Shown: positions 1 to 5,605 of the stretch, piece after piece
How the letters are laid out: every line of letters starts with the position of its first letter
Position numbering within the stretch: position 1 is the stretch's first letter
Origin: Terriglobus sp.
GTDB taxonomy: Bacteria > Acidobacteriota > Terriglobia > Terriglobales > Acidobacteriaceae
DNA: 5,605 nt
Reading direction: 5' to 3'
NCBI GenBank assembly: GCA_023265355.1
Contig: JAHFTZ010000188.1
Location: forward strand, 1-5,605
The notes under the pieces: model-generated
What the model saw: only the letters and a program-made list of their open reading frames with translations
The model's database searches: none
Told to the model about the DNA's origin: nothing
Made by a program: the position numbers and the translations under genes

Positions 1-90
1 GTTCATGACGTCCATGATGACGCCGCCCTTCAACATCTCCGCCAGGCCCGTCTTCAGGCGAAGGCTTGTACCGCTCGTTTCCTGTCCCAT
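1..90 (-). CDS. pdxS: PLP synthase lyase subunit PdxS, N-terminal fragment (cut by window edge)
   Basis: Only the first 30 codons are in the window; the gene runs off the left edge. The visible peptide starts [15 protein letters not shown] and continues with [15 protein letters not shown]. This matches the very conserved N-terminus of PdxS/SNZ proteins (B. subtilis PdxS has [20 protein letters not shown]). PdxS is the TIM-barrel subunit of pyridoxal 5'-phosphate synthase. It condenses ribose 5-phosphate, glyceraldehyde 3-phosphate and ammonia supplied by the glutaminase PdxT, in the cytoplasm. The conserved Asp of the IMDV stretch (residue 27 here) lies in the first strand, near the sugar-phosphate site known from the family. 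The ATG at 88-90 is supported by an AGGAG ribosome binding site six bases upstream and by the family start position. It lies 114 bases downstream of recQ on the same strand. A pdxT partner, if adjacent, would be outside the window. Confidence 0.93.
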   Translation of the reverse strand, partial: [30 protein letters not shown]

Positions 91-96
91 TGCAAA

Positions 97-102
97 CTCC
101 TG
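97..102 (-). promoter_or_regulatory. Ribosome binding site of pdxS
   Basis: On the minus strand CAGGAG lies at 97-102, six bases before the ATG at 88-90. This is close to the ideal Shine-Dalgarno sequence and spacing, and it fixes the pdxS start. Confidence 0.75.
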
Positions 103-106
103 TCGT

Positions 107-120
107 AGCGCTCTGGCGCT
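107..120 (-). repeat. Short perfect hairpin in the pdxS leader
   Basis: The minus strand reads AGCGC-CAGA-GCGCT, a perfect 5-bp GC-rich inverted repeat with a 4-base loop. It ends four bases before the CAGGAG ribosome binding site of pdxS. There is no T-run after it, so it does not look like an intrinsic terminator for recQ. It could be a small leader stem near the ribosome site, or chance. Confidence 0.35.
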
Positions 121-204
121 CATAAATCGAATCTCTGATGGAAATCAAGTTTATCAGCCATCGGGCAGCGCCGTTTGCGATGCACCGATTACCGCATAGA
201 ACAA

Positions 205-2529
205 CTACAAGTGGCCTGTCACGATCCCGCAGATTGCCGCGCCGTACTTCTCCGCGCGCATTCTGCCGACGCCGTCGATCTCGCTGAGCGCCTCTACGTT
301 TGAAGGCTTTGCCGTCACAATCCGCCGCACGGCGTCTTCTGTGAGAAGTAGGAAGGGAGCCATGCCTTCTTCCTTGGCCCGGTGCATCCGCCAGATCTTC
401 AGTTGCTTCTCCAGATTGTTCACTGGTGCCGCAGCGACCAATGGGGTTGGTGCGTGGGCCACGACGACGCGCGGCATCGCTTTGCGCTCGACTGGAGTAG
501 CCACACCGTTGTTAATCACACTGCAGATTGCTGCTCCCCAGCGCTCGACCTTCGCCGCGCCCATACCTTTGACCTGCAGCAGATCTGAGTTCGTAGCGGG
601 CATGTCGCGGACTATCTCGGCCAGGACTCGGTCAGGGAAGACGCAGAACGCTGGCTGCGAAAGCTCCTTTGCCACGCCTTTTCGCCATTCTCGCAGTCTG
701 TCTGCCACTTTCTCTTCTGCGGGAGAAAGCGCCACTGCATCCGGCTTGGCGCTCGCTCTCTTTTTGGGAGAAGTCTTTGCGGCCTTGGACGCCTTCGATG
801 CGGCGGCCCGAAGCACCACACCGACCAGCTCTTCGCCCTCCCACTCCCGGCCTTCGTGCGTCAGCGTCACCTTGCGATAGCGGATGTCCTTGCCGTCCGC
901 GCCGCGAAACTCTGCTTCCTCCACGCTGACGTATCCCGCACGCGCCAGTGCATCGACCATGGCCTCAAAGTCGCGACGATCCATCTGCATCCTGGGGTCG
1001 ATTGCCTCCTGCAGCTTGCGCATAGACATCCCGCGTTCGCCGACGGAGCGCAGAAGGCGTCCCATCTCACGCTCTTCTGCTTCATCAGGAGCGCGGAAGC
1101 CCTGGGCCAGCGCGGCTTCCGGAGCGCAGACGTCGCAGACCCCGCAGGCTCGCACGCCGTCGGCGGCATCGCCAAAGTGCAGGATCAGCGAAGTCATCCG
1201 GCAGCTGCTCCCGGCGGCGAATTGCATCATGCGGTCCATCTGCGAGCGGCGAAAGTTGACCTGCGCTTCGTATCCTTTGCGCCAGCTGGAATCTTCACCA
1301 ATCAGAGACACGTTGCCGCTGTAATCCAGGCTGGCCACTCCCTGCGCTACAAGGCGGTCCATTGCGGGAGCAAACTCATCCATGCTCATCTTCAGCTTTA
1401 CGCGCAGATCGTCCGCGTGGATCTCGTTCGCGCGTCCTAGACCGCGTTCGATCTTTGAAAGCGTATCGAGCGGGGGATAGTCGCGTTCCAGGAAAAATTC
1501 ATGCGTCTTCCGGTCGAGGAAGGAGTACATCAGGATGGATCGGCTCGGCTTTCCATCGCGGCCCGCGCGCCCGATCTCCTGATAGAAGCTTTCTACACTC
1601 GAAGGCGCGGCAGTATGAATCACGGTGCGCACGTCGGCCTTGTCGATCCCCATGCCAAAGGCGACCGTCGCCACGACGACTTCAAGTCGGCCGGCCAGGA
1701 ACTCCTTCTGCACACGTTCACGCGTGCCTGCATCCAGACCCGCGTGATACGCGGCGGCAGGAAACTCACCACCGAGCACACCCGCCATCGCCTCCGCATC
1801 CTTTCGAGAAGGCGCGTAGACAATCGCGGGCCTGCGTTCTGGATTCAGGAGAATCTCTCGCGCTTTTGCGTGACGTTCCGGTTTGGAAAGCTCGATGACC
1901 TCCACAGCGAGGTTGGTCCGACGAAATCCGTGAATGAACTTGGCAACACCCTGAAGCCCGAGTTGGAGAACGATATCGCGCTGGACCTCCGTTGTGGCGG
2001 TCGCAGTCAGAGCCATCACAGGCGCAGGCCGAAGCGCCTGTAGATGTTGCCCCAAGGTCCGGTAATCCGGCCGGAAGTCATGGCCCCACTGCGAAATGCA
2101 GTGCGCCTCGTCGATGGCGATAAGGCTGAGCTTTTTCTTGGCTAGCATCGCGGCAAATCCTGGCACACGCATTCGCTCCGGTGCGATGAAGAGAAACTGC
2201 AGGGTTCCATCGAGATAGTCGCGGCAGACCTGTCGCGACTCGTCCCGGCTCAAGCCGGAGTGAATCCGCCCGACCTTCAGTCCCAACGCAGACATTTTCG
2301 CTGCCTGATCATCGATGAGCGCGATCAGCGGACTGATGACGAGCGCCGTTCCTTCTCGCGCAATTGCTGGAAGTTGATAGCAGAGGCTTTTGCCCGCGCC
2401 TGTGGGCATCACCAGCAGAACGTCCTTGCCTTCCACGGCTGCAACGCACACGGCCTCTTGGTTCGCGCGAAATTCGGCGAAACCGAAGGTTTTATGGAGA
2501 AGGGAAGCGAGTTCGATGGGCTTGGTCAT
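205..2529 (-). CDS. recQ: ATP-dependent DNA helicase RecQ with two HRDC domains
   Basis: Cytoplasmic SF2 3'-5' DNA helicase used in recombinational repair and fork restart. Numbering from the ATG at 2529 (774 residues): Q-motif region FGFAEFRANQ (15-24), Walker A PTGAGKS (42-48), DEAH box (140-143), aromatic-rich loop around SQWGHDFRPDY (146-156), TATAT motif III (175-179), motif V near FGMGIDKADVR (291-301) and motif VI QEIGRAGRDG (317-326). The RecQ zinc site follows, with C443, C462, C465 and C468, then a winged-helix (RQC) region to about 570. A Lys/Ala/Ser-rich linker (about 574-596) leads to two HRDC domains (about 601-673 and 704-774). The protein is longer than E. coli RecQ (609 residues), mostly because of the second HRDC domain and linkers. 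An in-frame GTG at 2580 would add 17 residues. I prefer the ATG because it puts the helicase core at the usual distance from the N-terminus, although neither start has a strong ribosome site. The gene lies 108 bases after the Moco subunit gene and is probably expressed independently. Confidence 0.96.
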   Translation of the reverse strand: MTKPIELASLLHKTFGFAEFRANQEAVCVAAVEGKDVLLVMPTGAGKSLCYQLPAIAREGTALVISPLIALIDDQAAKMSALGLKVGRIHSGLSRDESRQVCRDYLDGTLQFLFIAPERMRVPGFAAMLAKKKLSLIAIDEAHCISQWGHDFRPDYRTLGQHLQALRPAPVMALTATATTEVQRDIVLQLGLQGVAKFIHGFRRTNLAVEVIELSKPERHAKAREILLNPERRPAIVYAPSRKDAEAMAGVLGGEFPAAAYHAGLDAGTRERVQKEFLAGRLEVVVATVAFGMGIDKADVRTVIHTAAPSSVESFYQEIGRAGRDGKPSRSILMYSFLDRKTHEFFLERDYPPLDTLSKIERGLGRANEIHADDLRVKLKMSMDEFAPAMDRLVAQGVASLDYSGNVSLIGEDSSWRKGYEAQVNFRRSQMDRMMQFAAGSSCRMTSLILHFGDAADGVRACGVCDVCAPEAALAQGFRAPDEAEEREMGRLLRSVGERGMSMRKLQEAIDPRMQMDRRDFEAMVDALARAGYVSVEEAEFRGADGKDIRYRKVTLTHEGREWEGEELVGVVLRAAASKASKAAKTSPKKRASAKPDAVALSPAEEKVADRLREWRKGVAKELSQPAFCVFPDRVLAEIVRDMPATNSDLLQVKGMGAAKVERWGAAICSVINNGVATPVERKAMPRVVVAHAPTPLVAAAPVNNLEKQLKIWRMHRAKEEGMAPFLLLTEDAVRRIVTAKPSNVEALSEIDGVGRMRAEKYGAAICGIVTGHL

Positions 2530-2543
2530 GCAATCAAACGAGG

Positions 2544-2597
2544 GCGAAGATTCTGCGCGATGAGCTTGGAACGCGACCACGTTCTCTCAATCTTCGC
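2544..2597. repeat. Perfect 9-bp inverted repeat upstream of recQ
   Basis: GCGAAGATT at 2544-2552 and its exact reverse complement AATCTTCGC at 2589-2597 are separated by 36 bases, in the gap between the Moco subunit gene and recQ. A further partial copy, CTTCGCC at 2603-2609, pairs with GGCGAAG at 2543-2549. The shorter palindrome at 2569-2584 lies inside this interval. The position just before recQ would suit operator half-sites or a leader structure, but I do not recognise a known regulator motif. Confidence 0.4.
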
Positions 2598-2637
2598 ACA
2601 ACCTTCGCCTCTCAAAACACCCCGCATCTCGACGGGT

Positions 2638-4878
2638 TCACGCAGTCATGATCTTGTCCAGGGTGATGGGAAAGTCGCGAACGCGCTTACCCGTCGCATG
2701 GAAGATCGCGTTCGCAATCGCTCCCGAGACGCCGGTAATCCCGATCTCTCCGATACCGCGCGCGCCCTGCGGCGAAAACTTCGCATCGGGGATATCCAGC
2801 ACCGTGACATCGATATCGGGAACATCGCGATTTACCGCGACGTGGTACTCGCCCAGGTTTTCGTTCACGGCTCTTCCATAATTCTTATCGAGTTCGGTTG
2901 CTTCTAGCAGAGCCAAGCCGATGCCCCAGACCAAGCCTCCCTGCAGTTGGTTCATGCCGGTCTTCCGGTTCATGAGCCGGCCGATGTCGTAGGTGGCCAC
3001 AAGGCGACGCACCTTGACGCTTTTCGTCGCTTCGTCCACCTCGACCTCGGCAAAGGCGGCTCCCCAAGAATGAGAGGATTGCGATTTTGCGTCTTCTCCC
3101 GGTTCGGCAGATCCCATCGCTTCGATCGGCTGGCCGCCACGGGAGGCGATGGAAGCTAACGTCTCCCGCTTCGATGCGGAGCTCTTCGAGATCAGAGCTC
3201 CATTTTTGATCTCAAGATCTCCAGTCTCAGACCCATGCAGAGGGGATGCCGGATCGAGCACCGCCGCCGCTGCCAGTTTCAGCTTCAACTGATTGCAGGC
3301 CTCCTTCACCGCCGGACCGACGCTTGCCGTCGACTGCGAACCACCCGAAACAGGGGCCCTGGGCAGCGTGCTGTCACCGAGCTTCACGTCGACCTGTTTC
3401 CAGTCCACGCCTAGCTCTTCGACCACTGTCTGCGCCATCACGGTGTACATGCCCGTGCCTAGATCCTGCATTCCGCTTCCGATGAAGATGTGCCCGTCGG
3501 GCAGAAGCCGGATAACCGCCTGTGCCGAGGACCGGTTCGCTCCATAGGTCGCGGTGGCGACGCCCCAGCCAATGAGCTTCTCACCGTCTCTGCCAGACTC
3601 CTTCATCGACCGAGGTTCGGGGTTTCGCTTCGACCATCCGAAGCGTTCCGCTGCCTGCTGGTAGCACTCGCGCAGATGCTTGCTTGTAAACGGTTTCTGT
3701 TCGCCTGGATCCATTTCCGCATAGTTCGTCAGGCGGAACTCAACCGGATCCAGCTTCAGCTTGTAACAAAGCTCATCGATAGCGCTCTCCAAAGCCGCAG
3801 TACCGGTGGCCTCGCCCGGAGCGCGCTGAAAGGTGCCCACGCCGATATTCATCTCCACCAGCTTGTGACTGATCGAGATGTTGTCGCACTGGTAAAGCAT
3901 CGTTGTCTGCTTCGCACTTGGCTCGACGAAATCTTCCATCTTCGAGGTAGAAATAAGCACGTCATGCTGAATGCCGACGAACTTGCCGATGGCATCAACG
4001 CCGAGTTTGATCTTTTGCAGGGTGCGCGGCCGCTGCCCAACGGGGCCAAACATCTGTTGCCGGTCGAGCACCAGCTTCACCGGCTTTCCAACGACCTTCG
4101 ACGCCATCGCGCAGAGTGCGACGTGAGACCACATGGATCCCTTCGACCCGAAACCACCGCCCACGTACGGATCGATGACGTGAATGTTGTCGAGCGGCAA
4201 GGCGAAGGTCTTAGCAAGCGACTGGCGTACGCCGGAGATGGACTGCGTCGAGTCATGTACGGTCAGCTTTTCTCCGTCCCACTCTGCGATGGTCGCGTGC
4301 GGTTCCATGGGATTGTGGTTCTGGAGAGGCGTGGAGTAAGTCTCCTCCAGCACCGTAGTCGCCTTCGCCCAGGCGCGGTCCTGCTCGCCATGGTCCTGCT
4401 TTGCCGGAGCGTTTCCAGCGCGCTTCGGCAAGCGGGCCGTATCCAGGTGACCCATGAAGTCGAGTTGCGCAGTTCCCGCCTTGTACTTGAACTTGATCAG
4501 GTTGGCGGCATGCTGAGCCTCGGCGAATGTCTTTGCCACAACGACACCAATCGGCTCACCGTTGTAATGAACGTCCGGAGTCTGCAGAAGAGAGATCGCG
4601 CGCGTTGCGGGAGCTTGTGGCTTAGGTACGGGTAGCTTCGGAGCGTTGAACGCAGTCAGCACCTTCACCACACCGCTGGCATTCTCCGCGGCTCGCGTGT
4701 CCACGCTGGCAATGGTTCCCGCAGCGATCGTGCTCTGTACCATCACTGCATAGAGCATCTCCTTCACAGGGAACTCGGCAGCGTACATCGCTTTGCCCAT
4801 CACCTTCAACCGGCCGTCGTACCGCTCCGGCAGATCCTTCCGTACTACCGGTGTAGCTTCCTGTCCCATACCGCTCAT
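2638..4878 (-). CDS. Molybdenum-cofactor-binding subunit of a xanthine dehydrogenase family aldehyde oxidoreductase (PaoC/YagR type)
   Basis: Catalytic large subunit (746 residues; E. coli PaoC is 732) of a three-subunit molybdenum hydroxylase. The family oxidises aldehydes or N-heterocycles by hydroxylation at Moco and passes electrons through Fe-S clusters to FAD. The N-terminal aldehyde oxidase a/b hammerhead domain spans about 20-135, followed by the Moco-binding domains. Recognisable stretches are PYVGGGFGSKG (237-247), QRAPGEATG (351-359), GSGMQDLGTGMY (467-478), a Moco-contact Gly/Ser stretch SGGSQSTASVG (511-521) and GARGIGEIGITG (705-716), where E711 is the expected catalytic glutamate. 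The C-terminal region, through RVRDFPITLDK, closely follows PaoC. The ATG at 4878 overlaps the stop of the FAD subunit gene as ATGA and has AAGGGGG upstream. The frame stays open upstream to 5463, but that part is an out-of-frame reading of the FAD gene. An ATG at 4869 is a weaker alternative. No signal peptide is visible; in E. coli the Tat signal for export is on PaoA, which would lie outside this window. The exact substrate cannot be told from sequence. Confidence 0.93.
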   Translation of the reverse strand: MSGMGQEATPVVRKDLPERYDGRLKVMGKAMYAAEFPVKEMLYAVMVQSTIAAGTIASVDTRAAENASGVVKVLTAFNAPKLPVPKPQAPATRAISLLQTPDVHYNGEPIGVVVAKTFAEAQHAANLIKFKYKAGTAQLDFMGHLDTARLPKRAGNAPAKQDHGEQDRAWAKATTVLEETYSTPLQNHNPMEPHATIAEWDGEKLTVHDSTQSISGVRQSLAKTFALPLDNIHVIDPYVGGGFGSKGSMWSHVALCAMASKVVGKPVKLVLDRQQMFGPVGQRPRTLQKIKLGVDAIGKFVGIQHDVLISTSKMEDFVEPSAKQTTMLYQCDNISISHKLVEMNIGVGTFQRAPGEATGTAALESAIDELCYKLKLDPVEFRLTNYAEMDPGEQKPFTSKHLRECYQQAAERFGWSKRNPEPRSMKESGRDGEKLIGWGVATATYGANRSSAQAVIRLLPDGHIFIGSGMQDLGTGMYTVMAQTVVEELGVDWKQVDVKLGDSTLPRAPVSGGSQSTASVGPAVKEACNQLKLKLAAAAVLDPASPLHGSETGDLEIKNGALISKSSASKRETLASIASRGGQPIEAMGSAEPGEDAKSQSSHSWGAAFAEVEVDEATKSVKVRRLVATYDIGRLMNRKTGMNQLQGGLVWGIGLALLEATELDKNYGRAVNENLGEYHVAVNRDVPDIDVTVLDIPDAKFSPQGARGIGEIGITGVSGAIANAIFHATGKRVRDFPITLDKIMTA
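4875..4878 (-). other. ATGA stop-start overlap joining FAD and Moco subunit genes
   Basis: The TGA of the FAD subunit gene (4875-4877) overlaps the ATG of the Moco subunit gene (4876-4878), giving ATGA on the minus strand. This is a classic arrangement for translational coupling of subunits made in equal amounts. Confidence 0.85.
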
Positions 4879-5605
4879 GCCACACCCCCTTGCGCCGCCA
4901 TCGTGAGCGTCTTCACAATGCTGCGTTTTGCCAGCTCCACTTTGAATTGGTTGTGTTCGTAGCCATGAGCGCCACGCAACAGAATCTCCGCCGCTGCCCC
5001 AAAGCTCTCCGAAGTCGCGGGCTTGCCAACAAGCGCTTCCTCGGCTTCCGGCATCCGCCACGGCTTGTGCGCCACACCGCCCAGCGCGAGCGTAGCGCGC
5101 TTCACGTGATTGCCGTCCATGACCAATCCAGCAGCGACAGAGACGAGCGCAAAGGCATAGCTCTGTCGATCGCGCACCTTCAGGTAGTAGCTGTGTGCCG
5201 CAAACGCGTCCGCTCCTGAGGGTAGCGTCACGCCGGTGATCATCTCGTTGTGCGCCAGGTTGGTATCCATCTGCGGAGTCTTGCCCGGCAACCGATGGAA
5301 CTCGTGGAAGGGAATCACGCGCTTGCCCTTCGGTCCTTCGACGTGCACCTCTGCTCCCAGCGCGGCCATGGCTACGTTCATGTCCGAAGGGTTGGTCGCA
5401 ATGCACTCTTCGCTTTGACCGAGGATGGCATGAATGCGGTTGAATCCCTTCAACGCGCCACATCCGCTGCCTGGTTTGCGCTTATTGCATTCGGGAAACG
5501 CCGTGTCCATGAAGTAATAGCAGCGGGTTCTATGCATCAGGTTGCCACCTGTCGTGGCGAGATTGCGCAACTGCGCGCTTGCGCCCGAGAGGAGAGCCAT
5601 ACTGA
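4875..5605 (-). CDS. FAD-binding subunit of the same molybdenum hydroxylase (PaoB/YagS type), 5' end cut by window
   Basis: About 242 C-terminal residues are visible; comparison with E. coli PaoB (318 residues) suggests roughly 100 N-terminal residues, including the first FAD-binding motif, lie beyond the right edge. The ATG at 5600 is internal: the upstream codon (AGT, 5601-5603) is in frame, and PaoB has homologous residues before this point (RALLAGASGQLRN). This subunit carries FAD and passes electrons from the Fe-S clusters to the final acceptor. Numbering from the Met at 5600, the second FAD contact motif TTGGNL is at 16-21. Next comes a cysteine-rich loop with C27, C38, C47 and C66, matching the four cysteines of the PaoB insertion that binds a [4Fe-4S] cluster. 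The C-terminal flavoprotein domain contains KVRDRQSYAFALVSVAAG (141-158) and LGGVAHKPWR (173-182), both near-identical to PaoB. It overlaps the Moco subunit gene by four bases, so the two belong to one operon. Confidence 0.93.
   Translation of the reverse strand, partial: SMALLSGASAQLRNLATTGGNLMHRTRCYYFMDTAFPECNKRKPGSGCGALKGFNRIHAILGQSEECIATNPSDMNVAMAALGAEVHVEGPKGKRVIPFHEFHRLPGKTPQMDTNLAHNEMITGVTLPSGADAFAAHSYYLKVRDRQSYAFALVSVAAGLVMDGNHVKRATLALGGVAHKPWRMPEAEEALVGKPATSESFGAAAEILLRGAHGYEHNQFKVELAKRSIVKTLTMAAQGGVA
4885..4891 (-). promoter_or_regulatory. Ribosome binding site of the Moco subunit gene
   Basis: AAGGGGG on the minus strand lies six bases before the ATG at 4878 and inside the 3' end of the FAD subunit gene. 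It supports this start over the downstream ATG at 4869, which has only a weak GAGCGG upstream. Confidence 0.55.

Noticed and set aside
121..148. Possible pdxS promoter on the minus strand: TTGATT (143-148), 16-base spacer, TTTATG (121-126)
   Set aside because: The -35-like box matches 4 of 6 consensus bases but the -10-like box only 3 of 6, so it is not distinguishable from chance without start-site data.
5..199. Plus-strand open frame of 64 codons at the left edge
   Set aside because: It is antisense to the conserved pdxS start and its leader, and has no recognisable product.
91..204. Possible recQ terminator in the gap before pdxS
   Set aside because: The only inverted repeats are short (5-6 bp) and none is followed by a T-run on the minus strand.
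341..2043. Several plus-strand open frames of 146-194 codons opposite recQ
   Set aside because: They overlap each other and a clearly conserved helicase gene, and their products are low-complexity with no family resemblance.
3490..4635. Long plus-strand open frame of 381 codons opposite the Moco subunit gene
   Set aside because: It is antisense to a well-conserved coding region, its translation has no recognisable domain, and such long shadow frames are common in GC-rich coding DNA.
4858..4869. Twelve-base identity TTCCTGTCCCAT at 4858-4869 and 79-90, both encoding Met-Gly-Gln-Glu
   Set aside because: A short match at unrelated gene starts. At 4858-4869 it is an internal ATG, three codons after the preferred start. 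Most likely coincidence.
4879..5463. In-frame open extension of the Moco subunit gene by 195 codons upstream of 4878, giving a possible 941-residue protein
   Set aside because: The extension is an Arg/Gly/Cys-rich out-of-frame reading of the FAD subunit gene. PaoC-like proteins start near the ATG at 4878, which also has a ribosome site and an ATGA overlap.

Overview
The window comes from a bacterium of moderate GC content, judged by eye at about 58-60%. It holds four protein-coding genes, all on the minus strand and closely packed. In transcription order, from the right end of the window to the left, they are: the 3' part of a FAD-subunit gene of a molybdenum hydroxylase, the complete molybdenum-cofactor (Moco) subunit gene, a complete recQ DNA helicase gene, and the first 30 codons of pdxS. 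No tRNA, rRNA, CRISPR array, insertion sequence or phage gene is visible. The gene content and protein style suggest a soil-type, possibly acidobacterial (Terriglobia-like) genome. That is an impression only; no marker gene in the window settles the taxonomy.

Right part (2638-5605): two subunits of a xanthine-dehydrogenase-family enzyme of the PaoABC (YagTSR) aldehyde oxidoreductase type. The FAD subunit keeps the cysteine-rich loop that carries a [4Fe-4S] cluster in E. coli PaoB. The Moco subunit has the catalytic glutamate in GIGEIG near its C-terminus. The two genes overlap by an ATGA junction, as expected for subunits made together. The small [2Fe-2S] subunit (PaoA-like) would lie beyond the right edge. 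No PaoD/XdhC-type maturation gene follows the Moco subunit.

Middle (205-2529): recQ, encoding an SF2 3'-5' DNA helicase with helicase core, zinc/RQC region and two C-terminal HRDC domains. E. coli RecQ has one HRDC domain. The 108-base gap upstream of recQ has no obvious strong promoter but contains several short inverted repeats.

Left edge (1-90): start of pdxS, the lyase subunit of the PLP synthase (DXP-independent vitamin B6 route), with a good ribosome binding site and a small hairpin in its leader.

The three functions (molybdo-flavoenzyme oxidation, DNA repair, vitamin B6 synthesis) have no evident link, so this looks like ordinary chromosomal housekeeping and metabolic DNA. I see no convincing sign of a new system. 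The most useful details are the iron-sulfur loop in the FAD subunit, the tandem HRDC layout of RecQ and the palindromes before recQ.
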